DNA of 64,000 nucleotides from [Bacillus] selenitireducens MLS10 (GTDB lineage: Bacteria > Bacillota > Bacilli > Bacillales > Salisediminibacteriaceae): the NCBI RefSeq assembly GCF_000093085.1, contig NC_014219.1, positions 1,302,001 to 1,366,000 on the forward strand, given 5' to 3'. Positions 46,818-56,258 of the stretch are shown here, piece after piece; the stretch's first letter is position 1, and every line of letters starts with the position of its first letter. A model generated the notes under the pieces. That model was not told where the DNA came from and did not search any database. It saw only the letters and a list, made by a program, of their open reading frames with translations. Position numbers and translations under genes: made by a program.

Positions 46818-47594
46818 ATGACCGAAGCAAAAGCATACAAAGGCTACCTGATTGATCTTGACGGAACAATGTATCGCGGCAGTGAAAAGATCCCTGCTGC
46901 ATCGAGATTCGTCAAGAAGCTCGCAGACCGGGGAATACCCTATCTGTTTGTCACGAACAATTCATCACGTACACCCGCTCAGGTTGCGGAAAAACTCGTA
47001 GCGATGGACATCCCGGCCACAGATGCCCATGTCTTCACAACGAGCATGGCAACAGCGCAGTATATTCACGAAACATACGGAGAGGCGAAGGTGTATATGA
47101 TCGGGGAAGAGGGACTCGAACAGGCCCTGAAAGACCGGGCGCTGACCCTGACGGATGAAGACGCAGATGCAGTTGTCATTGGTCTCGACAGGGAGATTAC
47201 GTATGAGAAGCTGGCCAAAGCATGTCTCAACGTACGTTCGGGAGCCGCATTTCTATCGACGAACGGCGATGTGGCGATTCCGACAGAACGCGGCCTCCTG
47301 CCTGGTAACGGTTCTTTGACGTCGGTTGTGAAAGTCTCAACAGGGACGGACCCACTCTTCATCGGAAAACCGGAATCGATCATTGTAAATCAGGCCCTTG
47401 AGGTGCTTGGCACATCGAAAGAAGAGACGGTCATGGTCGGGGACAATTATGAAACGGATATCATGGCAGGGATCAATGCGGGAATGGATACCTTGATGGT
47501 CCACACCGGTGTGACACCGAAGTCAGCACTTCCGGAAAAGCCGGTAAAGCCAACCTACTCCTTTGATACACTGGACGATTGGCAGGTCATCTGA
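46818..47594 (+). CDS. yutF: HAD-family phosphatase (YutF/NagD-like)
   Basis: 258 residues. Nucleophile motif IDLDGTMYRGS (about residues 12-22), motif II VTNNSSRTP, motif III with Lys in FIGKPES, and motif IV MVGDNYETDIMAG. This is the class IIA HAD type that dephosphorylates small sugars or nucleotides. RBS CGGAGG. Confidence 0.9.
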   Translation: MTEAKAYKGYLIDLDGTMYRGSEKIPAASRFVKKLADRGIPYLFVTNNSSRTPAQVAEKLVAMDIPATDAHVFTTSMATAQYIHETYGEAKVYMIGEEGLEQALKDRALTLTDEDADAVVIGLDREITYEKLAKACLNVRSGAAFLSTNGDVAIPTERGLLPGNGSLTSVVKVSTGTDPLFIGKPESIIVNQALEVLGTSKEETVMVGDNYETDIMAGINAGMDTLMVHTGVTPKSALPEKPVKPTYSFDTLDDWQVI

Positions 47595-47597
47595 TGA

Positions 47598-47626
47598 TTT
47601 AAATCGCTTTCAATATCAGTTATAAT
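47598..47626 (+). promoter_or_regulatory. Promoter with overlapping cre-like site
   Basis: TTTAAA (47598-47603) and TATAAT (47621-47626), spacer 17 nt. TTAAATCGCTTTCA at 47599-47612 matches the CcpA cre consensus TGWAANCGNTNWCA at 13 of 14 positions and covers the -35 box. Carbon repression of the downstream dehydrogenase is likely. Confidence 0.45.
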
Positions 47627-47671
47627 GGAAGATGTGCATCACTATAACAGTTATGAAGGGGCGTTTTAATC

Positions 47672-48655
47672 ATGGGGAAACCGTTTGTGTATGTCACAAG
47701 AAAAGTGCCGGAGCATTGCCTGGGGGAACTGAGGGAGTTTGCTGAGGTCGAGATGTGGCATGAAGAAGAAATTCCAGTTGACCGGGAGACGTTGCTCGCA
47801 AAAGCGAAGGACGCAACAGGTCTGATCACCATGTTGTCAGATAAGGTTAACGCGGAGCTTATGGATGCAGCACCGAATCTGAAAGTGATCGCCAATCTGG
47901 CGGTCGGATTTGACAATATCGATGTTGAAGGAGCGACAGCGCGCGGCATTGTAGTCAGTAACACACCTAATGTGCTGACGGATACGACAGCGGATTTGAC
48001 ATTCAGCCTTTTGATGGCGACAGCGCGCCGGATCCCGGAAGCGGTCAACTATGTCCGTGAAGGCCAGTGGAAAAACTGGGGGCCTCTCTTAATGGCAGGA
48101 ACGGATATTCATCACAAGACGATCGGGATTGTTGGTATGGGCAGGATTGGTGCAACCGTGGCAAAGCGGGCAACCGGTTTTGACATGGAGATCCTCTACC
48201 ACAATCGCTCGCGAAAGCCGGAGGCCGAAGCGGAGCTCGGTGCAACGTATGTTTCGTTTGACGAGCTGATTGAAAAGTCCGATTACGTCGTTTGCCTCGC
48301 ACCGCTCACGCCGGAAACGAAAGAACTGTTTGACCTGGCCGCCTTCAGGAAGATGAAGGATTCAGCGATCTTTATCAATGCATCAAGAGGAGCGGTTGTC
48401 AAAGAAGATGATCTTCAACAGGCACTCGACGAAAAAGAAATCGCCGCTGCCGGGTTGGATGTTTTCCTGAATGAGCCGATTGGAGCCGACCATCCACTTT
48501 TGAAGTATGACAACGTCGTGGCACTTCCGCATATCGGCAGTGCGAGCGTGGAAACACGAGAAGAAATGACGCGTCTCGTCGGACGCCACTGCGCGAACGT
48601 CATTGTCGGAAGAAAGCCGGAATATATCGTCAATGAATCAGTCTGGAAAGGCTGA
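47672..48655 (+). CDS. D-2-hydroxyacid dehydrogenase (glyoxylate/hydroxypyruvate reductase type)
   Basis: 327 residues of the D-isomer-specific dehydrogenase family. NAD(P)-binding GIVGMGRIGATVAKRA (about residues 150-165), catalytic Arg in INASRGAVV, Glu in LDVFLNEPIG, His in LPHIGSASVETR. It probably interconverts glycerate/hydroxypyruvate or glycolate/glyoxylate. Preceded by a cre-like site and followed by a strong terminator. Confidence 0.9.
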   Translation: MGKPFVYVTRKVPEHCLGELREFAEVEMWHEEEIPVDRETLLAKAKDATGLITMLSDKVNAELMDAAPNLKVIANLAVGFDNIDVEGATARGIVVSNTPNVLTDTTADLTFSLLMATARRIPEAVNYVREGQWKNWGPLLMAGTDIHHKTIGIVGMGRIGATVAKRATGFDMEILYHNRSRKPEAEAELGATYVSFDELIEKSDYVVCLAPLTPETKELFDLAAFRKMKDSAIFINASRGAVVKEDDLQQALDEKEIAAAGLDVFLNEPIGADHPLLKYDNVVALPHIGSASVETREEMTRLVGRHCANVIVGRKPEYIVNESVWKG

Positions 48656-48718
48656 AACGGAAATACCAGCCGGTGACGAAGACAGCATCATTCGTTTTCC
48701 ACTCAGAGGGTCAACACA

Positions 48719-48749
48719 AAAAAGCTGCCTCAAAATGAGGCAGCTTTTT
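48719..48749. terminator. Bidirectional terminator
   Basis: AAAAAGCTGCCTCA/TGAGGCAGCTTTTT perfect 14-bp stem, 3-nt loop; shared by the dehydrogenase and the convergent NifU-like gene. Confidence 0.9.
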
Positions 48750-48760
48750 GTTGCAGTTTA

Positions 48761-48997
48761 TTAAAATACCTGTTCGAGTTCCGTGACGCCTGGTACTTCT
48801 TCAAGAAGGGCACGCTCGATACCGGCTTTCAGTGTAATCGTTGAACTTGGGCAAGAACCGCAAGCACCCATCAAACGAACTTTTACAACGCCGTCTTCAA
48901 CATCGACCAATTCCACATCGCCGCCATCGCGGAGAAGGAACGGACGCAATTTATCGAGCACTTCCTGAACCTGTGATTCCATAGTTTCTGTAGTCAT
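48761..48997 (-). CDS. NifU-like Fe-S carrier protein (YutI)
   Basis: 78-residue NifU C-terminal domain. CxxC cluster motif in [18 protein letters not shown] 48997 has AGGAGT upstream; a longer frame extending to 49357 has no RBS and runs into the divergent gene. Nfu-type proteins pass [4Fe-4S] clusters from the SUF scaffold to apo-proteins. Confidence 0.92.
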   Translation of the reverse strand: MTTETMESQVQEVLDKLRPFLLRDGGDVELVDVEDGVVKVRLMGACGSCPSSTITLKAGIERALLEEVPGVTELEQVF

Positions 48998-49154
48998 ATG
49001 ACCACTCCTTTCTTTACGTCCCATTATAAAGGATGAGCCAAAAAAAATCCATGAACAAATCTTGAACCTTTTTAATTTTATAATGTTTGAAACAGTGTTG
49101 ATCTTTTTAAAGGGATTCTTTTTCATGGTAAACTGACTGTAAGAGGTGATCAGA

Positions 49155-49469
49155 ATGACTATGAAACCGGTACAGATAACGATATTCGGTGCAGAGCAAA
49201 AGTGTGCGAGCTGCATCCATCTGCCAAGTGCAAAAGAAACAATGGAATGGCTCGAAGCAGCTCTGACGAGAAAGTTTCCGGACAAGAAATTGGCGTTTAC
49301 GTATGTGGATATCGAAGATCCGCAAAGCCAGGAAGAAAAAGAGTGGGCAGAGGCCATTTTAAATGATGAATACTTTTACCCGCTTGTTCTGATCAATGGC
49401 GAAGTATCAGCAGAAGGGGATCCCCATCTGCCCGCTCTCGTGAAGCAGATTCAGGCCGTGACGGTATGA
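49155..49469 (+). CDS. yuzD: YuzD-family thioredoxin-like protein (DUF1462)
   Basis: 104 residues with CASC near the N-terminus ([24 protein letters not shown]) and a thioredoxin-like pattern ([21 protein letters not shown]). ATG 49155 has AAGAGGTGAT upstream. It is divergent from the NifU-like gene and convergent with the NDH-2, as in B. subtilis. Function unknown, presumably thiol or metal related. Confidence 0.85.
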   Translation: MTMKPVQITIFGAEQKCASCIHLPSAKETMEWLEAALTRKFPDKKLAFTYVDIEDPQSQEEKEWAEAILNDEYFYPLVLINGEVSAEGDPHLPALVKQIQAVTV

Positions 49470-49477
49470 GAAACGGT

Positions 49478-50548
49478 TCAGGAGTGAGAGCCGAATTTAT
49501 ACATCCACAGTACCCCGGACTTTAACACCCGGGGTACGCGGCCGGTCATCGGTTTATCCCGCATATAGCCAAACCCCTGTTTCTTCCCCAGTGACCCGAG
49601 TACCCCTTTGAGTTTGATCTTCGGCATTTCTTCAGGAAATGCTTCGCCGCGCCATTTCTTTGCGAGCAGTTTGACGGTCCGTTCAGCCTGGGCTTCAGCG
49701 AGCTGGGCACTCGGAGCGAATTCTGACGCTGCGCAATCTCCGATGACAAAGACGGAATCATTACCGGGAATGTGATGGTGATCGGTTGTAATCAGACGCC
49801 CGATCCCGTCCTGGTCAACGGGAAGGTCCCGGACGATTTTACTGGCCTGTATCCCCGCTGTCCAGATGGTCGTGTCGACATCAATCGGATCATCGTGATT
49901 ATAGATGCGGTAACGTTCGACCTCGGTAATGTTCGCTTTGGTCATCAGCTTAACCTGATTTTTTTCAAACCATTCGGTGACATAGTCGGACAGTTTGTCC
50001 GGAAACGAGGAGAGAATCTTAGCATTGCGGTCAAACAGCAGGATTTCAAGATCCGGACGGCTTTCCCGCAGTTCGCTCGCCAGTTCCACACCGCTGAGTC
50101 CGCCGCCGACGATCGCAACCCGCCCGTTCGCTTTGACCCCCTGAAGCACCTGGTAGGTCTTTCTCGCGCGGCGCATTGATTGAATACTGAGGGTATGCTG
50201 ATCCGCGCCGGGGACCCCGTGATAACGATCTTCACAACCGAGTCCGATAATGAGATCGTCATAGTCGACAGGCTCTTCCGATTCAAGATGAACGAGCTTC
50301 TTGTCGAGATCGATGCTTTCGATCTTGGCGAACTTCAGCTCCAGCCTCACATCGTTTGGGAAGTGAACCCGTAATTCCTGATCGGATACGGTTCCGGCAG
50401 CAAGTGCGTAAAACTCGGTTTTTAAACTGTGGTAAGGCTCTTTTTCGATAAGGAGAATGGAAAGATCCTGGATTCCTTTTTCCGCAAGCAGCTTTTGGAC
50501 GGCACGGAGACCGCCGTAACCGCCTCCGAGTACAACGAGTTTGTTCAT
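49478..50548 (-). CDS. yutJ: Type II NADH dehydrogenase-like flavoprotein (YutJ)
   Basis: 356 residues. The FAD site is LVVLGGGYGGLRAVQKLL at the N-terminus; the NADH site is RVAIVGGGLSGVELASEL; the second FAD motif is VFVIGDCAASEF. Single-subunit NDH-2 enzymes pass electrons from NADH to menaquinone without proton pumping. RBS AGGAGG. A second NDH-2 gene lies at 54.6 kb. Confidence 0.88.
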   Translation of the reverse strand: MNKLVVLGGGYGGLRAVQKLLAEKGIQDLSILLIEKEPYHSLKTEFYALAAGTVSDQELRVHFPNDVRLELKFAKIESIDLDKKLVHLESEEPVDYDDLIIGLGCEDRYHGVPGADQHTLSIQSMRRARKTYQVLQGVKANGRVAIVGGGLSGVELASELRESRPDLEILLFDRNAKILSSFPDKLSDYVTEWFEKNQVKLMTKANITEVERYRIYNHDDPIDVDTTIWTAGIQASKIVRDLPVDQDGIGRLITTDHHHIPGNDSVFVIGDCAASEFAPSAQLAEAQAERTVKLLAKKWRGEAFPEEMPKIKLKGVLGSLGKKQGFGYMRDKPMTGRVPRVLKSGVLWMYKFGSHS

Positions 50549-50774
50549 GGCAATTCCTCCTAGAGAGATGTATGACCCACAGAATGCGCTTTCAATTCAA
50601 GAGTGACCGGCCGCGGCCGGATATTTTTCTTTGCGACACTGTTCGTCCTTTTCCCATGTTTAAATATAACAGTTTTCCACTGCTGCTACAATGGAAACCG
50701 GTGGTGTTCAGTTGACTTTTCAGCAGTCTGTTTGTAGTATGAGAAAGGAAAATCAAGATCGAGAGGTGCATAGT

Positions 50775-51011
50775 TTGAAACCGATAGTGGAATTTTGTAT
50801 GAGTAATCTCGCATCAGGAACTCATCCGGTATTCGCCGAATTGGAGAAAGACCCGGATCTTGATGTGATTGAATATGGCTGTCTGAGTTTTTGCGGCCAG
50901 TGCGCCCGGACAAAATTCGCCCTGGTGAACGGTGATATTGTCACGGGAGATACCAATGATGATCTGATCGCAAATATTTATCAGTATCTTGACGATCATC
51001 CGATGTTTTAA
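50775..51011 (+). CDS. yuzB: YuzB-family protein (DUF1450)
   Basis: 78 residues from TTG 50775 (GAGAGGTG upstream), matching the family N-terminus MKPIVEFCMSNLASG. Cys-rich centre YGCLSFCGQCARTKFALVNG. The long in-frame extension upstream to 50691 is not family-like. Function unknown; Cys layout suggests metal or Fe-S binding. Confidence 0.85.
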   Translation: MKPIVEFCMSNLASGTHPVFAELEKDPDLDVIEYGCLSFCGQCARTKFALVNGDIVTGDTNDDLIANIYQYLDDHPMF

Positions 51012-51028
51012 ATCGGGAGGTGCATGAC

Positions 51029-51268
51029 ATGGCAGGTCCTATACCTTTCAGCCATACCTGGCCTTATGAAATCATGGCCGGTGATATGTATGTGAATGAA
51101 TGTCCGTTTTGCAGCGAGGCGAATGTGCTGTTGCCTGACGGGATGCGTAAACTGAAGCGGGCGAAAGAATCGATCAAGACGCAGTTTCATATGCCCTGCT
51201 GCTTCGGGACCATTACGGCCCTCGAAGCGGATGATGATTATTTGTGGGCGATGGAGCCTTTGAGGTGA
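51029..51268 (+). CDS. Small Cys-containing protein, 79 aa
   Basis: Not recognised. ATG 51029 follows GGGAGGTG; yuzB ends 17 nt upstream, so they form a unit. It contains CPFC (residues about 26-29) and a CC pair (MPCCFGTI), a possible zinc ribbon. It ends LWAMEPLR. Confidence 0.65.
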   Translation: MAGPIPFSHTWPYEIMAGDMYVNECPFCSEANVLLPDGMRKLKRAKESIKTQFHMPCCFGTITALEADDDYLWAMEPLR

Positions 51269-51287
51269 TGATTTCCCCGAAAGTAAA

Positions 51288-51324
51288 AACGAAGACCATT
51301 CCTTTAAAAGGGATGGTCTTCGTT
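51288..51324. terminator. Bidirectional terminator
   Basis: AACGAAGACCATTCC pairs with GGGATGGTCTTCGTT across a short loop, between the small Cys gene and mqnE. Confidence 0.8.
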
Positions 51325-51347
51325 GTGTTGATTGGCACGTATGCCGA

Positions 51348-52442
51348 TCAGTATTCTTTGATGACGTTGTAGAACGTATCCCGTTCAACCGGTTTTTTGT
51401 TTGCGCCTTTGATCATGTGGATCAGTTCCTTACGGGTGATACCCTGTGAAGTCAGTGCGCCGGCAGAGTGGGAAATTCGCTCTTCGATAAGGGTGCCGTG
51501 GATATCCGAGCTGCCAAAAGTGAGCGCCATCTGCGTCAGCTGTGGACCGATATTGATCCAGTACGCTTTAATATGATCAAAGTTATCGAGCATCAGACGG
51601 CTGATGGCCACGGTCCGAAGATCGTCATACGCTGATGTCCGTCGCTCAAGGCCAGCTCCTGCAGATTTGGGCTGCATGGCAAGCGGGATAAACACCATAA
51701 AGCCGTCTGTCTTGTCCTGGAGCTTGCGGAGTCTGTCCATATGAACCAGTCGTTCTTCCTTCGATTCAATGCCGCCATAAAGCATGGTCGCATGTGTTTT
51801 CATACCCAGTCCGTGTGCGAGTTCGTGCGCTTCGAGCCACTCGAATGTGGACGCCTTTTCAGGACTCATCTTGGCACGGTATTCTTCTGTCAGAATCTCT
51901 GCACCGCCCCCTGGAAGGGTGTCAAGACCGGCTTCCTGAAGCTGTTCAAGGACTTCTTTCATCGTGAAACCGTATGTGCGGGCGAAGAATTCAATCTCTG
52001 CGCCGGTATAGGCTTTAATGGTGCACTGCGGATAATGCTTCTTCAATGCACGAATGGTATTAAGATAATAGTCGAAAGGTACATCCGGATTGTGTCCTCC
52101 AACAATATGGAACTCCTGGATGTTGTCGTTCCAGCGTTTCTCCACGTAGTCGAGGAGCTCCGCTTCATCCATCGTGTACGCGCCTTCTTCTCCCGGTTTT
52201 CGTTTGAAGCCGCAAAACGCGCAGCTTGCTTCACAGACGTTCGTCGGATTGATGTACATGTTTTCGATAAAATAGACCCGATCGCCGTTCTTCTTCTCAT
52301 TCACCATATTTGCCATTTGTGCGACACTCAATAAATCCGGTGTCTCATAAAGGTAGAGCCCGTCTTCAATTGACAGGCGTTCGCCATTCATAACCTTTTC
52401 CTGTATATCACGAAGATTTTTGTCAGCTGTCAACGTAGTCAT
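51348..52442 (-). CDS. mqnE: Aminofutalosine synthase (radical SAM)
   Basis: 364 residues. The radical SAM motif is CEASCAFC (C-x3-C-x2-C). MqnE-type features: EFHIVGGHNPDVPFDYY, AGLDTLPGGGAEI, THATMLYGGIES, LRKLQDKTDGFMVFIPLA, RLMLDNFDHIKAYW and KPVERDTFY. MqnE joins SAM and the MqnA product in the futalosine menaquinone pathway. ATG 52442 has AGGGGG at proper spacing; ATG 52448 abuts the RBS. B. subtilis uses the Men pathway instead, so this suggests a different quinone route here. MqnC is the nearest alternative, but length and motifs favour MqnE. Confidence 0.8.
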   Translation of the reverse strand: MTTLTADKNLRDIQEKVMNGERLSIEDGLYLYETPDLLSVAQMANMVNEKKNGDRVYFIENMYINPTNVCEASCAFCGFKRKPGEEGAYTMDEAELLDYVEKRWNDNIQEFHIVGGHNPDVPFDYYLNTIRALKKHYPQCTIKAYTGAEIEFFARTYGFTMKEVLEQLQEAGLDTLPGGGAEILTEEYRAKMSPEKASTFEWLEAHELAHGLGMKTHATMLYGGIESKEERLVHMDRLRKLQDKTDGFMVFIPLAMQPKSAGAGLERRTSAYDDLRTVAISRLMLDNFDHIKAYWINIGPQLTQMALTFGSSDIHGTLIEERISHSAGALTSQGITRKELIHMIKGANKKPVERDTFYNVIKEY

Positions 52443-52658
52443 CTTCATCCCCCTATCGTAAATGTAACGCTTTCTGGTCTGTACGAGGACGATACGTGGT
52501 CCAAAAAAATCAGATTGAAAGCGTAATGAATCCCTTATATTCTATCATTTCGGGAGTGGAAATAGCAATGAAAGCCGTTCGGATTCCCTAATCTTGCGTA
52601 TGTTCCTGAGAGCTCTTATAATGGGGATAAGTCTTGAATCAACAGAGGAGGTACAAAC

Positions 52659-53009
52659 ATGCTCGAAATTACTGAAGCTGCGGCCACTCAGGTCAAGCAG
52701 ATGATGGAAGATGAAGCAGATGCTAAATTCCTGCGCGTCGGTGTTCAAGGTGGCGGATGCAGCGGACTTTCCTACGGAATGGGCTTTGATACAGAGAAGG
52801 CTGAGGATGATACGCTGCTTGAAGTTGACGGTATCGAAGTTCTGGTTGATAAGGAAAGCGAACCGATGCTCAAAGGCACGAAGATTGATTACAAGGAGAA
52901 CATGATGGGCGGAGGATTCACAATTGACAATCCCAATGCGGTTGCCTCTTGTGGGTGCGGATCGTCATTTCGTACTGCAGATAATGAGGGAACGCCTGAG
53001 GAATGCTGA
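52659..53009 (+). CDS. A-type Fe-S carrier (SufA/ErpA-like, YutM)
   Basis: 116 residues. The three ligand Cys are in QGGGCSGLSYGM and SCGCGSSF. It carries clusters from SUF to targets. RBS AGAGGAGG. It is followed by a very stable hairpin. Confidence 0.93.
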   Translation: MLEITEAAATQVKQMMEDEADAKFLRVGVQGGGCSGLSYGMGFDTEKAEDDTLLEVDGIEVLVDKESEPMLKGTKIDYKENMMGGGFTIDNPNAVASCGCGSSFRTADNEGTPEEC

Positions 53010-53035
53010 TCTCCAATTAAACAGATTTAAAAATG

Positions 53036-53065
53036 AACCCCCCGCCGGGACCCCGGCGGGGGGTT
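53036..53065 (+). terminator. GC-rich terminator hairpin
   Basis: AACCCCCCGCCGGG/CCCGGCGGGGGGTT, an almost perfect 14-bp repeat with little loop; weak T content after it. Confidence 0.75.
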
Positions 53066-53141
53066 CATCATTTGGGTGCTCCTAACGATCGTTGCAGAAA
53101 CAACTGTCCGGCTGTTCTAATGACCGTTTTAAACGATTGGC

Positions 53142-54140
53142 TTACGCCATGATGCTCGAACTGTGTCCGGCAGTGGCACTCGCCGTTGGATCTACATGTA
53201 CCTTAGCATTGTTCACGGCCGTTGGCGCTTCGCCAAAGCCGGCGGCAATCAATTTTGTTTTGCCGTCATAGGTGACGATGTCACCGCAGGCATAGATGCC
53301 TTCGATATTCGTTTCCATGTTGGAATTGACAACGATGGAATTTTTTTCGATTTCAAGTCCCCAGTTTTTGATTGGACCGAGATTTGAAATGAAGCCGTAG
53401 TTCACGATCAGTGTATCAATGTCAATCCGTTCCGTTTTATCTCCGTCTTTTTCTTTCAGGGTAACGGCTTCGATCTTATCCCCATTGGCATGAATTTCGC
53501 TGACCACATAAGGCGTTCGGACGTTGATCTTGTCAGAACCGAGGAGCTGTTCGACGCTGTGCTCGTGGGCGCGGAATTTGTTACGGCGATGAACAATCGT
53601 GATCTCCTCTGCGATATCTTCAAGCATGAGCGTCCAGTCCACTGCTGAGTCGCCGCCCCCGGCGAGCACAACACGGTCTCCTGCAAACTTGTTTAAATCA
53701 CTGACGAAGTAGTGAAGGTTTTTGCCTTCAAACTGTTCAGCACCTTCCACTTCAAGCGGGCGGGGTTTAAACGCACCTACGCCTGCGGTAATGATAATGG
53801 ATTTGGAATAATGGGTCTCTTTATCAGTCGTGATGGTAAATACGCCGTCACTGCCTTTTTCCACACTCTCTACAGATTGACTGAGCGTAATCTCAGGATT
53901 AAACTGCCGGGCCTGCTCACTGAGGTTATCAACCAGTTCCTGTGCGCGAATCTTCGGGAAGCCGGCAATATCGTATATGTACTTCTCCGGATAAAGCGCA
54001 GAAAGTTGTCCCCCAAGTTGCGGCATTGCCTCGATTAATTTTACTTTAGCCTGTCTGAGTCCTGCATAAAATGTAGTGAAAATACCTACAGGACCTCCCC
54101 CGATCACGGTAATGTCGTACACTTCTCTTTCTTGTGACAA
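53142..54140 (-). CDS. yumC: Ferredoxin-NADP(+) reductase, thioredoxin-reductase-like (YumC)
   Basis: 332 residues. FAD motif [19 protein letters not shown] (about residues 12-30), NADPH motif [17 protein letters not shown], and C-terminal [11 protein letters not shown]. It lacks the CxxC of thioredoxin reductases, as for the YumC-type FNR. The start is TTG 54140 with TGAGGA upstream. Confidence 0.92.
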   Translation of the reverse strand: MSQEREVYDITVIGGGPVGIFTTFYAGLRQAKVKLIEAMPQLGGQLSALYPEKYIYDIAGFPKIRAQELVDNLSEQARQFNPEITLSQSVESVEKGSDGVFTITTDKETHYSKSIIITAGVGAFKPRPLEVEGAEQFEGKNLHYFVSDLNKFAGDRVVLAGGGDSAVDWTLMLEDIAEEITIVHRRNKFRAHEHSVEQLLGSDKINVRTPYVVSEIHANGDKIEAVTLKEKDGDKTERIDIDTLIVNYGFISNLGPIKNWGLEIEKNSIVVNSNMETNIEGIYACGDIVTYDGKTKLIAAGFGEAPTAVNNAKVHVDPTASATAGHSSSIMA

Positions 54141-54285
54141 TCCTCACACCTCCACACGTAATTTAGACAGTTGCTTCTTCTTAATTATAATGTTTCCTGA
54201 AGGCAAAGAAAAGGGGGCGCCCTGAATTAATCAAATAAGTCCGAAAATTAAAAGGCCACCATCAATGTTTACAATATGCAGATGA

Positions 54286-54299
54286 TTAAAACGCTTTCA
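54286..54299 (+). promoter_or_regulatory. cre-like site between yumC and yumB
   Basis: TTAAAACGCTTTCA matches the CcpA cre consensus at 13 of 14 positions. It sits in the divergent intergenic region, so it could affect either gene. Confidence 0.4.
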
Positions 54300-54374
54300 A
54301 TACGGGTATATATAAATACAGCCGTTTTGATCACATTTTTATTTAAAAAAGTTCTAAAAAACGTCGAAAAACGG

Positions 54375-54403
54375 TTGAAAATCTGTCACATTCAATCTAT
54401 TAT
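54375..54403 (+). promoter_or_regulatory. Sigma-A promoter of yumB
   Basis: TTGAAA (54375-54380) and TATTAT (54398-54403) with a 17-nt spacer. The leader is about 165 nt. The rest of the 437-nt gap between yumC and yumB shows only the cre-like site. Confidence 0.5.
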
Positions 54404-54577
54404 TGTGAAGAGCAAAAAATGTTGACGTTTCCTGCAGTCAGTTTAGAAGTAGACATCGAAATGATTTCTTCTGCCCTTGTTCGTGAATTTTATCACAAAG
54501 AGGAAGTTGCGGCAACGGATCGTTTCGGATTGAAGGACGAACGCAAATCAGAAATCTCATATAATGGAGTGAGTGTA

Positions 54578-55787
54578 ATGAATCAAAAACCAAAAGTCGT
54601 GATTCTCGGTGCCGGCTATGGCGGTATGATGACCGCTTCACGTCTGCAAAAAGCAAATATGCATCAGGAAGCAGAGATCGTTCTCGTTAACAAACACAAT
54701 TATCACTATCAGACGACATGGCTTCATGAACCTGCGGCCGGAACACTTCATCATGACCGGACCCGGATGAAAATCAGTGATGTCATTGATACGAATAAGA
54801 TTCAATTCATTAAAGATGGTGTGAAGAAGATTGACCGCGAGAACAAAAAGGTCTTTCTTGATTCTGGTGAACTTGACTACGACTATCTGGTACTCGGTCT
54901 TGGCTCTGAGCCGGAGACCTTCGGTATTCCAGGAGTGAGTCAGCATGCGTTTTCCATTCGCAGTGTCAATTCCGTCCGTCTGATTCGCGAACATATTGAG
55001 TATATGTTCGCAAACTACAACCGCCAAGATGAGAAACCGGAAGATTTACTGACATTCGTTGTGGCTGGTGCCGGATTTACGGGTATTGAATTCGTCGGCG
55101 AGTTATCTGAACGAATTCCGGAGCTTTGTGATGAGTATGATATTGCGAGAGATAAAGTGAAAGTGTATTCCGTGGAAGCGGCCCCGTCTGCACTGCCGGG
55201 CTTTGATGAAGAGCTTGTGGAGTATGCTATGAATCTCTTGGAAAGCCGTGGCGTGGATTTCAAGATCTCGACACCGATCAAAGAAGTCCAGGAAGGCAAG
55301 GTCATACTTGAAGGCGGAGAAGAAATTCATTCCCGCACGATTGTCTGGACAACAGGTGTACGAGGGAACTCTGTCATCGAAGAGAGCGGTTTTGAAAATA
55401 TGCGGGGCCGTGTGAAAGTCAACAAAGATATGAGAGCTCCGGACAATGAGGATATCTTTATTTTGGGTGACTGTGCACTGATTATTAACGAAGAAATTAA
55501 CCGTCCTTATCCGCCAACTGCGAAAATTGCCATTCAGCAGGCGTATACCTTTGTCAAACAATCTCAAAAAACTGATTAAAGGCGAAACAAATCTTGAAGA
55601 ATTTAAGCCTGATATTAAAGGAACCGTTGCATCTCTTGGCGGTAAAGAGGCAATCGGTGTTGTTGGAGACCGTAAACTCTATGGGAATTCAGCTTCAGCG
55701 ATGAAAAAAATCATCGACAACCGCTATCTCTATCTCCTTGGAGGTATGCCGCTGGTGCTCAAAAAAGGGAAATTGAATCTGTTTTAA
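54578..55787 (+). pseudogene. yumB: Type II NADH dehydrogenase (YumB-like), frameshifted near the C-terminus
   Basis: ATG 54578 ([23 protein letters not shown]) opens an NDH-2 frame with FAD motif, NADH motif [17 protein letters not shown] and [10 protein letters not shown]. It ends early at TAA 55577-55579 (FVKQSQKTD). The missing C-terminus ([24 protein letters not shown] to LKKGKLNLF, the membrane-anchoring region) continues in the +1 frame to 55787. One extra base between about 55555 and 55575 explains it; removing a C in GTCAAACAATC or an A from the AAAAAA run both restore the frame. The truncated protein would lose its amphipathic membrane anchor. Recent mutation and sequence error are both possible. 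Confidence 0.85.
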
Positions 55788-55793
55788 ATCATT

Positions 55794-55821
55794 CCCCGTC
55801 TGCTATTTGCAGACGGGGTTT
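55794..55821 (+). terminator. Terminator of yumB
   Basis: CCCCGTCTGC/GCAGACGGGG around TATTT, then TTT. Confidence 0.85.
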
Positions 55822-55884
55822 AATTGTACTTTAAAAAAATGTACCTTTGCAGAAGGATCTGTTAAAGCCTGTTGTTGATATTTA

Positions 55885-56010
55885 CAGTTTGAATGAGCGA
55901 CAGGTGGCGACACCTGCGGGAAAAGCGTAGATCGAAGATCCACTTTCGCATAGCGAAAGTCAGCTGAGGCAAGCCCGCGGTAAGCGAGTGAAAACAGCAA
56001 TGAACTTTAA
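55885..56010. repeat. Structured element resembling a dispersed Bacillaceae repeat
   Basis: Non-coding and highly structured. ACC(T)GCGGG (55912-55920) pairs with CCCGCGGT (55974-55981); ACTTTCGC/GCGAAAGT (55942-55960) is a perfect internal hairpin; AGGTG-GCGA-CACCT (55902-55915) is an alternative stem with a GNRA-like loop. The word order (CTGCGGGAAAAGCG, GAAGATCCAC, CTGAGGCAAGCCCGCGG, AAGCGAGTG) resembles repeats I recall in many Bacillaceae genomes. No gene overlaps it. The remaining gap (55822-56258) shows nothing else. Confidence 0.5.
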
Positions 56011-56258
56011 CATAGTCTTGCCAAAATGAAAAAAAGCATAAGGACAACTGGGCATTTCACCGTGAAAGCTGGCGACAAGCCACGTTTTCTTCACATATTG
56101 AAAAAGTGATAAATCGTGAGAAAAACAGATTATTTCGATGAAAAACAGATATGATTACGCTTACATGAACGTTATTGTGGAGGGTGGAGGCTTTTCAAGG
56201 GATTCGATTTCTGGTATATTATCAGAAATATCTGAAAATTTAATCAGGAGGTATGAAC

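Noticed and set aside
48998-49357. Long N-terminal extension of the NifU-like protein
   Set aside because: It overlaps the divergent yuzD gene, while a normal RBS precedes ATG 48997.
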